64,000 nt of DNA, taken from positions 28,450 to 92,449 of the forward strand of contig WYAZ01000084.1 of the NCBI GenBank assembly GCA_011526105.1. The letters run 5' to 3'. The notes under the pieces were generated by a model. The model was not told the origin of the DNA. It saw only the letters and a program-made list of their open reading frames with translations, and did no database searches. Below, piece after piece: positions 8,600-16,182 of the stretch (its first letter is position 1; each line of letters starts with the position of its first letter). The stretch is from Deltaproteobacteria bacterium (lineage in GTDB: Bacteria; Myxococcota; Kuafuiibacteriia; Kuafuiibacteriales; Kuafuiibacteriaceae). Position numbers and translations under genes: made by a program.

Positions 8600-8859
8600 A
8601 CGATCCAACCGAGTTCGAACAGGTCTTGCGGAACACGATCGCCGAGTTCTGTCTCGTGCGTCCGGAGGCGCTGGAGGCGAGTCACCGCCTTCAAGATGAC
8701 CTGGGCTTCGACTCCATTACGTCGATGGAGCTGCTCTCCTTGCTCTCGGAACGCTCGGGTATCGAAGTCAGCATCGAGGAGGCCATGCAGATCACTACGG
8801 TCGGTGAGCTCCTTGCGCTCGGCCTCGAGCGGAGCCGCAACGCCCGAGCCTCGACGTGA
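8596..8859 (+). CDS. Acyl carrier protein (stand-alone)
   Basis: This acidic 87-residue protein has the phosphopantetheine attachment motif GFDSITSMEL, with Ser40 as the modified residue. The helix pattern and length are those of a discrete carrier protein. It starts in an ATGA overlap with the SDR gene and ends in a GTGA overlap with the dehydrogenase gene. The genes for general fatty-acid synthesis (fabD, fabG, fabF) are not nearby, so it is most likely the dedicated carrier of this operon, loaded by the acyl-AMP ligase. Confidence 0.88.
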   Translation: MNDPTEFEQVLRNTIAEFCLVRPEALEASHRLQDDLGFDSITSMELLSLLSERSGIEVSIEEAMQITTVGELLALGLERSRNARAST

Positions 8860-10349
8860 GCACAGACGCTGTCAGCCCGGCCAGCGCACCCAAGGACCAC
8901 TCCGTCGAGCGTGAGGTCCGCGCGGCCATTGTCTCGTTCGCGCGCCGTCGTATCGACGCGAAGAGCTTCGACCGCGAGGGTCGCCTACCGCGCGAGCTCA
9001 TCACCGAGCTCGGCGAGCTCGGGCTGTTCGGGCTCACGCTCCCGGAGTCCTTCGGGGGGAGTGGGCTCATGCTGCGAGAGGTCGCCCCCATCGTGGCCGA
9101 GATGGCGAGCGTCGATCGATCGGTCGCCACGACGGTCGGCCTCCACCTGGGGCTCGGGACGCGTGGTCTGGTCCTCCATGGCACGCCCGAACAGAAGGAG
9201 CGCTACCTGCCCCGTCTGGCGCGGGGAGATCTGATCGCGGCCTTCTCCGTCACCGAACCCACCGCGGGGAGCGACCTCTCGGCGATCCGTGCGGAGGGCA
9301 CGCCTCGCGGTTCACACCTCTCGGTCACGGGCAGCAAGTGCTTCGTCACCAACGCGCGACTCGCCGGTCTCTTCACCGTGCTGGTCAAGACCCGCGGCCT
9401 CTCCGAGGGCCAAAATGGGACGAGCTTGGTGCTCCTCGAGAAGGGTGACCGCGGGTTCTCGATCGACCAAGAGGAGCGGAAGCTGGGCCTGCGCGCCTCT
9501 TCGACGGCGAGCCTGAGCTTCGACGAGGTGCTGCTCACTGCAGACCGAATCCTCGGTCCGACTGGACAAGCAGCCAGAGTGCTCGACCCCATCTTGGCCG
9601 TGGGACGGATGCTGCTCGCCGCCGGATGCGTGGGTACGGCCCACCGGGCGCTTGCCGAGACCCGCGCGCACGTCGCCACCCGACGTCAGTTCGGGCGCAC
9701 GCTCTCCCAGCTTCCGGTCGTGCGCTCCACCTACGGTCGGCTCGCCAGCCGCCTCGAGGCGATGCAGGCCTTGGTCGACACCGCTGCCGCGCACGAGGCC
9801 GACCTCGAGCGCTTCTCGCTGCTGTCGATGGCCGCAAAGGTCTTTGCCAGCGAGACCGCGTTTCACATCTGTGACACCGCCCTGCAGCTGCACGGTGGCT
9901 GGGGATACATGGAGGACTCGGGTCTGCCGATGCTCCTCCGGGACGTCCGAGTCACCCGCATCTTTGAAGGCGCCAACGAGGTCCTGCTTCAGCGACTCGG
10001 CGCGGCGGCCATCCTCAAGCCGGCGGCGCTGTCCGCTCCGGACTCGGAGGGTCCCCTCGCGGAGCGGCTCAGCGCGCTCCTCGCGTCCATCCGTACACAG
10101 GGCGGGGTCGCCTTGATGGGACAGCCCGAGGTGCTGCAGCGTATCGGTCGGCTCTCGGTGCTCGCGCTGGCATCGGGCGCGCTCACGCGGCGGTCATCGG
10201 CCTCGACCACGACCGAGGCGTCGCTGATGTCTCGCTGCTTCAACCAGCTCGCCGCGACGGAGTTCGATCAAGTCATTCAATCTGAGGAAGACGATGCGGT
10301 GGCCGGCGCTGCGGGGGCGTCTCTTCTCGAAGGAGCACGAGACTCATGA
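8856..10349 (+). CDS. Acyl-CoA dehydrogenase family flavoprotein
   Basis: This FAD-dependent enzyme introduces an alpha,beta double bond or a related two-electron oxidation in an acyl thioester. Visible family motifs are the FSVTEPTAGSD stretch, FVTNA, the RRQFGRTLSQLP helix, LQLHGGWGYM and RIFEGANEVLLQ; the Glu in FEGANE is the position of the catalytic base. At 497 residues it is longer than a typical short-chain dehydrogenase (about 380), with roughly 110 extra C-terminal residues recalling very-long-chain enzymes. The GTG start overlaps the acyl carrier stop. Pairing with a carrier and a ligase suggests that it works on an acyl-carrier thioester, as in several lipopeptide-type pathways. 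The substrate is unknown. Confidence 0.85.
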   Translation: MSTDAVSPASAPKDHSVEREVRAAIVSFARRRIDAKSFDREGRLPRELITELGELGLFGLTLPESFGGSGLMLREVAPIVAEMASVDRSVATTVGLHLGLGTRGLVLHGTPEQKERYLPRLARGDLIAAFSVTEPTAGSDLSAIRAEGTPRGSHLSVTGSKCFVTNARLAGLFTVLVKTRGLSEGQNGTSLVLLEKGDRGFSIDQEERKLGLRASSTASLSFDEVLLTADRILGPTGQAARVLDPILAVGRMLLAAGCVGTAHRALAETRAHVATRRQFGRTLSQLPVVRSTYGRLASRLEAMQALVDTAAAHEADLERFSLLSMAAKVFASETAFHICDTALQLHGGWGYMEDSGLPMLLRDVRVTRIFEGANEVLLQRLGAAAILKPAALSAPDSEGPLAERLSALLASIRTQGGVALMGQPEVLQRIGRLSVLALASGALTRRSSASTTTEASLMSRCFNQLAATEFDQVIQSEEDDAVAGAAGASLLEGARDS

Positions 10350-11638
10350 AGGTCCTATTTGTTTACCCCTCGTTTCAGCGCCACGCCGATGTGCACCCGG
10401 AGCTTCGGGATTGGGTCCCGATGGAGGAGTACCTCGGCTCTCCCTCTCAAGGCATCCCTTGCCTCACTGCGGTGACCCCGGCTGGGGTCGAGCTCGAGTT
10501 CCGAGACGACCGACGCTGCTCCGCCATGACGGAGACCGACGCAGACCTCGTGGCGCTGAGCTTCTTCACCCCACAGGCCACGCGGGCCTTCGAGCTCGCG
10601 GCCTACTTCAAGGACATGAAGAAGACCGTGGTCGCGGGCGGGATCTTCCCAAGCCTCATGCCGGATCTCGTGCAGCCGCATGTGGACAGCGTGGCGGTGG
10701 GCGAGGGTGAGTACACTTGGCCCCGTTTGCTCTCGGACTTTGCACGCGGCGCACTGGAGCCTCGCTACCAAGCCAGCTGCCCGGTGGGCGCGGACGTGCC
10801 CGGACCCGACTTCTCTCTCCTGCTTGGCGCAGAGGGTCCGAACTACCATCCGGATGACTACCCGGTTCAGATCTCGCGAGGTTGTCCGCTCAGCTGCACT
10901 GCGTGTGCGCTGCCGGTCAGCATGGGAAAGAACCTTCGTCCCTTCTCTCTCGAGCGCATCATGGCCCAGCTCGACCGGCTCGACGCCGCTGGGAAGCGGG
11001 CTTGCTTGACCGAGGACACCTCTTGGCTTCCTGGGCCATCCCGCACTCGGATGGAGGAACTCTTCGACCACCTGATCACCTCGGGCCGTCGCTCCGCCGT
11101 CAGCTACATCGGGATCTCGATGCCGCAGATCCTCACCACCCCGCTTCGCCTGCTCGAGAAAGCGAAGCGCGCCGGGGTCGACATGTTCTATCTCGTGGGC
11201 GGCTTCGACGGCATCACCACGAAGGCCTTCACCGGCAAGAACCCCGTCGCGCTCGAGAAGGCCAAGGCCGTCATAGAGAAGTGCAAAGACGTCGACATCG
11301 AGCCCTACACCTCGTTCCTCATCGGGGGCGACCAGGACGATCTCCGGACCGTCGATCGTATGCTCGAGTTCGCGAACGAGACCGGGATCCGCAAGGCTGA
11401 GTTCGCGATCTTCACCCCGTACCCCGGCACGCCGTCCTGGTACCGACTCGTGGAGGAGGGGCGGATTCTCACCACGGATTGGTCGCGCTACAACGACGCA
11501 AACGCCGTCTTCCAGCCGGCGCAGATGTCTCCGGAGGAACTCGTGGAGTCCTACCTTCGGCTGTGGCGAGAGTTCTACGCCCCCCGTCGGGATGCCCTAG
11601 CCTCGCTCTCGGTGGCCGAGCGCACGATCCAGTTCTGA
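10346..11638 (+). CDS. B12-binding-domain radical SAM enzyme (class B / BchE-like)
   Basis: The first 130 residues form a cobalamin-binding-like Rossmann domain (MKVLFVYPSF ... VVAGGIFPSL ... VAVGEGEYTWP), without the DxHxxG base-on motif. The radical SAM core follows with CPLSCTAC, giving Cys180, Cys184 and Cys187 for the [4Fe-4S] cluster. The rest is a TIM-barrel-like domain with FTPYPGTP near the C-terminus. Members of this architecture methylate unactivated carbons or do ring-forming chemistry on lipids, pigments and antibiotics. It is the last gene of the five-gene operon and starts inside the dehydrogenase stop, so its substrate is probably the same acyl chain. Confidence 0.87.
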   Translation: MKVLFVYPSFQRHADVHPELRDWVPMEEYLGSPSQGIPCLTAVTPAGVELEFRDDRRCSAMTETDADLVALSFFTPQATRAFELAAYFKDMKKTVVAGGIFPSLMPDLVQPHVDSVAVGEGEYTWPRLLSDFARGALEPRYQASCPVGADVPGPDFSLLLGAEGPNYHPDDYPVQISRGCPLSCTACALPVSMGKNLRPFSLERIMAQLDRLDAAGKRACLTEDTSWLPGPSRTRMEELFDHLITSGRRSAVSYIGISMPQILTTPLRLLEKAKRAGVDMFYLVGGFDGITTKAFTGKNPVALEKAKAVIEKCKDVDIEPYTSFLIGGDQDDLRTVDRMLEFANETGIRKAEFAIFTPYPGTPSWYRLVEEGRILTTDWSRYNDANAVFQPAQMSPEELVESYLRLWREFYAPRRDALASLSVAERTIQF

Positions 11639-11645
11639 CGTCCTA

Positions 11646-11662
11646 GGAAACGTTCGCGTTCC
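11646..11662. other. Small hairpin between the radical SAM gene and tnaA
   Basis: GGAAACG and CGTTCC flank a TTCG loop, giving a short stem with one bulged A just after the radical SAM stop codon. There is no following T-run, so it is not a canonical intrinsic terminator. It may stabilise a 3' end or be incidental. Confidence 0.3.
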
Positions 11663-11688
11663 AGCGGAGCGTGGGCGATGCTGGTGCC

Positions 11689-13059
11689 ATGAAGACGATC
11701 TTCGAGCCGTTTCGCATCAAGGTGGTCGAGCCCATTCGCATCACCAGGCAGGACGAGCGAGAGAAGCTGATTCGGTCCGTCCACTACAACCTGTTCGGGC
11801 TGCACTCCGACGACGTCATGATCGATCTGCTCACCGACTCTGGCACTTCGGCGATGTCGGCCGAGCAGTGGGCGGCGATTCATCGCGGGGATGAATCGTA
11901 CGCAGGCTCCCCGTCCTTCTACCGCTTCGAGCGCGCGGTGAAGGAGCTCATGCCGTTCGAACACGTCATCCCCACGCATCAGGGTCGAGCCGCGGAGGCC
12001 ATCCTTTTCGCGCTCACCGCGGGCCAAGGGCGAATCGTGCCCTCCAACACGCACTTCGACACGACACGCGGGAACGTGGAGGCCACCGGCGCGACAGCGC
12101 TCGACCTGGTCATCGCGGAAGGCCGTGATCCCACGAGCACCCATCCCTTCAAGGGCAACATCGATCTCGACCGTCTCGAACGACTTCTCGCCGAGAAGGG
12201 GGATCAGGTCCCCTTGGTCATGCTCACCGTGACCAACAACGCGGGAGGCGGGCAGCCGGTGAGCCTCGAGAACATCCGCGGGGCGGCGACCGTCGCGCAC
12301 GCGTACAAAAAGCCCCTCTTCATCGACGGCTGTCGCTTCGCGGAGAACGCCTGGTTCATCAAGCAGCGCGAGCCAGGCCAGGGCGAGCGCAGCGTTCAAG
12401 AGATCGTGCGCGAGATGTTTGGTGCTGCCGATGGCATGACCATGAGCGCCAAGAAGGACGCGTTCGCCAACATTGGCGGGTGGCTCGCGCTCAACGATGA
12501 CGCACTTGCGGCCGCCGCGCGGAGGCGCTTGATTCTGACCGAAGGCTTTCCCACCTACGGTGGTCTCGCGGGCCGAGACCTCGAAGCGATCGCTCAAGGT
12601 TTGAAGGAGATCGTCGACGAGAACTACCTGCGTTATCGCGCCGCGACCAATGCCTACCTGGGGACTCGTCTTCAGAAGATGGGTGTTCCGATTGTTGTGC
12701 CGGTGGGCGGTCACGCGGTTTTCGTCGATGCGCGAGCGTTCTTGCCCCAGATCCCTCCGCTCGCCTATCCCGGCCAGGCGTTGGCGGTGGCGCTCTATGT
12801 TCAAGGAGGCATTCGCGCCTGCGAGATCGGTACCGTGATGTTCGGGAGAGCAGCAGACGGAGAGGAACGTCCGGCCGCGATGGACCTCGTTCGACTCGCC
12901 ATGCCCAGGCGGGTCTACACCCAATCACACGCGGACTACCTCCTCGATGTGTTTGAGGAGATCGTGGCGCAGAAGGACACCTTGCGCGGTTATCGCATTC
13001 GGTCCGAGCCACCCGCGCTCCGGCACTTCACCGCCGAGTTCGAACCGCTCTCGTCCTGA
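11689..13059 (+). CDS. tnaA: Tryptophanase (tryptophan indole-lyase)
   Basis: This PLP enzyme cleaves L-tryptophan to indole, pyruvate and ammonia. The PLP Lys lies in MSAKKDAFANIGG. Three positions separate tryptophanase from tyrosine phenol-lyase, and all read as tryptophanase. The Asp in FDTTRG stands where tyrosine phenol-lyase has Thr. Ile follows in GIRACEIG where the lyase has the phenol-binding Arg. His is in LRHFTA where the lyase has Phe. IDLLTDSGTSAMS and GDESYAGSPSFY are conserved family blocks. I chose the ATG at 11689 over a GTG at 11671. It follows the radical SAM gene by 50 bp and converges on nrdG. No TnaC-like leader fits in that gap. Confidence 0.9.
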   Translation: MKTIFEPFRIKVVEPIRITRQDEREKLIRSVHYNLFGLHSDDVMIDLLTDSGTSAMSAEQWAAIHRGDESYAGSPSFYRFERAVKELMPFEHVIPTHQGRAAEAILFALTAGQGRIVPSNTHFDTTRGNVEATGATALDLVIAEGRDPTSTHPFKGNIDLDRLERLLAEKGDQVPLVMLTVTNNAGGGQPVSLENIRGAATVAHAYKKPLFIDGCRFAENAWFIKQREPGQGERSVQEIVREMFGAADGMTMSAKKDAFANIGGWLALNDDALAAAARRRLILTEGFPTYGGLAGRDLEAIAQGLKEIVDENYLRYRAATNAYLGTRLQKMGVPIVVPVGGHAVFVDARAFLPQIPPLAYPGQALAVALYVQGGIRACEIGTVMFGRAADGEERPAAMDLVRLAMPRRVYTQSHADYLLDVFEEIVAQKDTLRGYRIRSEPPALRHFTAEFEPLSS

Positions 13060-13080
13060 CACCGACCGCTGTCAGTCGGT
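13056..13080. terminator. Two overlapping inverted repeats spanning the convergent tnaA/nrdG stops
   Basis: CTGACA (13056-13061) pairs with TGTCAG (13070-13075), and ACCGAC (13061-13066) pairs with GTCGGT (13075-13080). The two 6-bp stems share bases, so they are mutually exclusive. Both stop codons of the converging genes lie inside. No T-run follows on either strand, so a terminator role is tentative. Confidence 0.35.
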
Positions 13081-13761
13081 CCGAAGCTTCAAGCGCGACG
13101 CCTGGTCGGGAAGCTCTGCCAGGAACCTCTCGAGCGCCTCGCCCCTAAGCTCCGGCAAGGGCTCGAAGCATCCGATGGGCCGATAGGGCTGAAGCACGAG
13201 CTTCGCGTCCGTAAGCGCCTTGATCGCTTCGAGCATGGCGACGAGGTCTGCCGCCGAGAGAAGGGAGGGGTGCCAGGTGCAGCGGATCTCGTGGTCGATT
13301 CCGCGCCGAGCCAAAAGCTCGAGACTCTCGAGGACCGGACCTCCGCTGCCGGGGACCCGCGTGATCCTCTCGTAGCTCTGAAGCGGCGCCTTGAGATCGA
13401 GTCCCACCCAGTCGACACGCGACAACACCGCCTCGAGGCGCTCGGGGTAGATGCCGGCGGTGTGGAGCCCCACGCGGAAGCCCAGCTCTCGAACCTGCTC
13501 GATCGCGGCAAGGAGATCAGCCTGAAGCGTGGGCTCCCCACCCGAGAACACCACGGCATCGAGGCGGCCCCGCCTCCGCTCCAGAACGGAGACGACGTCT
13601 GCCCAAGCGACCTCGCCGGAACGGGCGGAGGGTTGAAGGTGTGGGTTATGGCAGTAGACGCAGCGCCACGGACATCCCTGGCAAAAGACGACGGCCGCCA
13701 GATGGCCTGGGAAGTCCGAGGCGCTGAACGAGGTGAAGCCACCCACCCGCAAGGCGGACAC
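13072..13761 (-). CDS. nrdG: Anaerobic ribonucleotide reductase activating protein (radical SAM activase)
   Basis: This radical SAM activase creates the glycyl radical on class III ribonucleotide reductase. The cluster motif CPWRCVYC gives Cys30, Cys34 and Cys37, followed by HNP as is usual in NrdG. FSGGEPTLQ is the typical second motif. The 229-residue length fits the longer NrdG subclass found with NrdD lacking an ATP cone. It is the third gene of a unit read leftwards, 12 bp after the small glycyl-radical gene, which is its expected substrate. Confidence 0.88.
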   Translation of the reverse strand: MSALRVGGFTSFSASDFPGHLAAVVFCQGCPWRCVYCHNPHLQPSARSGEVAWADVVSVLERRRGRLDAVVFSGGEPTLQADLLAAIEQVRELGFRVGLHTAGIYPERLEAVLSRVDWVGLDLKAPLQSYERITRVPGSGGPVLESLELLARRGIDHEIRCTWHPSLLSAADLVAMLEAIKALTDAKLVLQPYRPIGCFEPLPELRGEALERFLAELPDQASRLKLRTD

Positions 13762-13773
13762 GGGAGGCCGATC

Positions 13774-13998
13774 TCAGACCGCGCGCTGCAGGCACTCGGT
13801 CGGGTGAAGCGGATGGACTGTACCCGCCTTCTCCATGAAGAACCGGCGCTCTGCGAACTCGCCCTTCTTCCCGATGTTGAAGCTCGCCACGGGGCGATGG
13901 TACCCCATCACTCGGGTCCATACTTCGCAGGGCTGACGCTCTTCGTCCATGAGCTGCACGTCGTTCAGTTCGTGGGCTTGGCCTTCCAATCGGATCAT
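13774..13998 (-). CDS. Separate glycyl-radical C-terminal subunit of class III ribonucleotide reductase
   Basis: This 74-residue protein carries the tail normally fused to NrdD. CEVWTRVMGYHRPV contains the radical-bearing Gly32 in the RVxGY context, and the NxGKxxEFxxR element (NIGKKGEFAERR) follows. The neighbouring nrdD product stops just after its zinc knuckle and lacks this tail, so the two proteins together rebuild a full-length enzyme. It is not a simple frameshift: it has its own ATG, a GAGGAG ribosome site about five bases upstream, about 20 unshared N-terminal residues, and a 65-bp spacer after the nrdD stop. It might also act as a replaceable spare part, as YfiD does for pyruvate formate-lyase; that is inference. 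Confidence 0.85.
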   Translation of the reverse strand: MIRLEGQAHELNDVQLMDEERQPCEVWTRVMGYHRPVASFNIGKKGEFAERRFFMEKAGTVHPLHPTECLQRAV

Positions 13999-14063
13999 TC
14001 GCTCTCCTCTTTGTGTTCTCGACAGATGTCTCCCAGGACGGGAAACGGCTTGGGTTGTTCTCG

Positions 14064-15848
14064 TTACGAAGGCTGTGACTGCGCCCTTCGCTTCTTCTCG
14101 AGCAGGACCTCGTCACAGCGTGGACAAAATTGGTGCTCTCCCGGCAAGTAGCCATGGGTTGGACAGATGGAGAAGGTGGGCGTCACCGTGATGTACGGGA
14201 GCCGATAGCCTTCGAGCGCCCGCTGCAGAAGACGCTTGCAGGCTTCTGGGCTGGAGATGCGCTCGTTCATGTAGAGGTGCAGGACCGTGCCTCCGGTGTA
14301 CTTCATCTGAAGGCCTTCTTGTCGATCGAGCGCCTCGAAGGGATCGTCGGTGAAGCCGACCGGGAGCTGCGACGAGTTCGTGTAATAGGGCTTCTCGGGC
14401 GGCCCGGCTTGCAGGATCTCCGGCCAGCGACGCCGGTCTTCTTTGGCGAAGCGGTACGTCGTCCCCTCGGCCGGCGTGGCCTCGAGGTTGTAGAGGTGAC
14501 CGGTCTCTTCCTGAAACGCGACGATGCGCTCGCGAACATGGTCGAGGAAACGGGCAGCAAATGCCTCCCCCCAGGCTGTGGTGATGTCGTGCTGATCGCC
14601 GGTGAAGTTGCGGATGAGTTCGTTGATGCCGTTCACGCCTAGGGTGGAGAAGTGATTACGGAACGTGCCCAGGTAGCGCTTGGTGTACGGGAAGAGCCCC
14701 TGATCCATGAGGCGCTGAACCTCTTGACGCTTGATCTCGAGGCTCATCTTGCCGAGCTCGAGCAGTTCATCCAGCCGCGCGAAGAGCCGGTCTTCGCGGC
14801 CCCGGTACAAATGACCAAGCCGCGCGCAGTTGAGGGTCACGACCCCGATGCTTCCGGTTTGCTCCGCGCTGCCGAAGAGCCCGTTGCCGCGCTTTAGAAG
14901 TTCGCGCAGGTCGAGCTGAAGGCGACAGCACATGGATCGCACCATGTTCGGGGTCAGCTCCGAGTTCACGAAGTTCTGAAAATAGGGGAGCCCGTACTTC
15001 GCGGTCATCTCGAAGAGACGCTTCGCGTTCTCGGAGTCCCACGGGAAATCGGGCGTGATGTTGTAGGTGGGGATCGGAAACGTGAAGACCCGGCCTTTGG
15101 CGTCACCGGCGCTCATCACCTCGATGTACGCGCGGTTGATCAGATCCATCTCGACCTGCAGATCACCGTAGGTGAACGGCATCTCCTCGCCGCCGATGAC
15201 CGGCACCTGGTCACGCAGATCCTCCGGGCAGGTCCAGTCGAAGGTGAGGTTCGTGAACGGGGTCTGTGTGCCCCAACGCGAAGGCACGTTCAGGTTGTAG
15301 ATGAGCTCCTGGATCGACTGACGAACCTGCTCGTACGAAAGGCCATCCTTCCGCACGTAGGCGGCGAGGTACGTGTCGAAGGACGAGAACGCTTGGGCAC
15401 CGGCCCACTCGTTCTGGAGCGTGCCGAGGAAGTTCACGATCTGACCGACCGCGCTGGATAGGTGCTTTGGGGGCCCGGATTCGACCTTGCCGGGGATCCC
15501 GTTGAGGCCTTCTTGAAGCACCGCACGAAGCGACCAGCCGGCGCAGTAGCCAGAGAGCATGTCCAGGTCGTGGATGTGCAGGTCGCCTTGACGGTGCGCC
15601 TCACCCACCTCTCGCGGGTAGACGTTCGAGAGCCAGTAGTTCGCGGTGACCTTGCCCGCGACGTTGAGGATCAGGCCGCCGAGGCTGTATCCCTGGTTCG
15701 CGTTGGCGTTCACACGCCAGTCCTCGCGCCGCAGGTATTCGTTCATGGTGGACTCGACGTCGACCCGGACGGATCGGGTGCTCTCGGTCACAGGCTCTTG
15801 GACCTCTTCGATCCGTTTGGCCTTGGTCTCTAGCTCGATGATCTCCAC
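14064..15848 (-). CDS. nrdD: Anaerobic ribonucleoside-triphosphate reductase, catalytic part lacking the glycyl-radical tail
   Basis: This is the catalytic barrel of class III ribonucleotide reductase, which makes deoxynucleotides without oxygen. Family blocks include NANANQGYSLGGL, HIHDLDML, GGTVLHLYMNE and PTFSICPTHGYLPGEHQF, ending in the zinc knuckle CPTH...CPRC. The usual sequence after that knuckle, including the radical Gly, is missing and is encoded by the next gene. There is no N-terminal ATP cone. I chose GTG 15848 because GGAGG lies ten bases upstream; ATG 15881 and TTG 15899 are alternatives without a ribosome site. A possible NrdR box overlaps the ATG alternative. The order nrdD, radical subunit, nrdG suggests one transcript. 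Confidence 0.88.
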   Translation of the reverse strand: MEIIELETKAKRIEEVQEPVTESTRSVRVDVESTMNEYLRREDWRVNANANQGYSLGGLILNVAGKVTANYWLSNVYPREVGEAHRQGDLHIHDLDMLSGYCAGWSLRAVLQEGLNGIPGKVESGPPKHLSSAVGQIVNFLGTLQNEWAGAQAFSSFDTYLAAYVRKDGLSYEQVRQSIQELIYNLNVPSRWGTQTPFTNLTFDWTCPEDLRDQVPVIGGEEMPFTYGDLQVEMDLINRAYIEVMSAGDAKGRVFTFPIPTYNITPDFPWDSENAKRLFEMTAKYGLPYFQNFVNSELTPNMVRSMCCRLQLDLRELLKRGNGLFGSAEQTGSIGVVTLNCARLGHLYRGREDRLFARLDELLELGKMSLEIKRQEVQRLMDQGLFPYTKRYLGTFRNHFSTLGVNGINELIRNFTGDQHDITTAWGEAFAARFLDHVRERIVAFQEETGHLYNLEATPAEGTTYRFAKEDRRRWPEILQAGPPEKPYYTNSSQLPVGFTDDPFEALDRQEGLQMKYTGGTVLHLYMNERISSPEACKRLLQRALEGYRLPYITVTPTFSICPTHGYLPGEHQFCPRCDEVLLEKKRRAQSQPS

Positions 15849-15876
15849 TGTCTGGGCGCCTCCGCGAGGTGAACGT

Positions 15877-15889
15877 ACCATATGTAGTG
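15877..15889 (-). promoter_or_regulatory. Possible NrdR box upstream of nrdD
   Basis: Read on the minus strand, CACTACATATGGT matches 11 of 13 positions of the core of the NrdR consensus (CACWATATATWGT). It lies about 30-40 bases upstream of the preferred nrdD start. A second box at the usual spacing of about three helical turns was not found, which lowers confidence. Confidence 0.35.
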
Positions 15890-15961
15890 CTGTACACAAG
15901 ATTCACGTATGGATGTTGTGGTCTTCATGAAGTGCTCCAGAAATAGAGCCGATGAGGGCGC

Positions 15962-15985
15962 AAGTGATCCTGAACCCGATCACTT
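15962..15985. promoter_or_regulatory. Perfect 8-bp inverted repeat (operator candidate) between nrdD and the hemerythrin gene
   Basis: AAGTGATC and GATCACTT are exact inverted copies separated by eight bases. The site lies in the divergent region 15849-16182, about 115 bp from the nrdD start and 200 bp from the hemerythrin start. The half-site resembles a Crp half (GTGATC), but the spacing is six bases too long for Crp. It is also not the FNR TTGAT-N4-ATCAA pattern. Apart from this site, the NrdR-like box and a 10-bp tandem repeat, I see nothing else in the region. Confidence 0.5.
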
Positions 15986-16140
15986 AGCGAGTTGGCATGG
16001 CCAGATGAGACTTCATCGCGCACCCCAGATCGCGTGCGGCAAATTGACTCACGCGCTTGGAGCGCTCCGGAGGGTCCCGGTTGCATCACCGCATCGAGCT
16101 TGTCGCTTCCAGTTCCAGACGCTACCGCTTTCCAGGCGCA

Positions 16141-16170
16141 GCAGAGCGCAGCAGAGCGCAGCAGAGCGCA
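16141..16170. repeat. 10-bp tandem repeat, three copies, next to a ribosome binding site
   Basis: The unit GCAGAGCGCA occurs three times head to tail and ends directly before the GAGGAGG ribosome site of the hemerythrin gene. A partial unit (GGCGCA) precedes it. Copy number could vary by slippage and change the leader length; that is inference. Confidence 0.75.
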
Positions 16171-16182
16171 GAGGAGGCACGA

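Noticed and set aside
11689..13059. Tyrosine phenol-lyase
   Set aside because: The three specificity positions (Asp in FDTTRG, Ile in ACEIG, His in LRHFTA) are those of tryptophanase.
16141..16170. Tandem 10-bp repeat as a CRISPR or iteron origin
   Set aside because: The units abut without spacers, only three copies exist, and no replication or cas gene is near.
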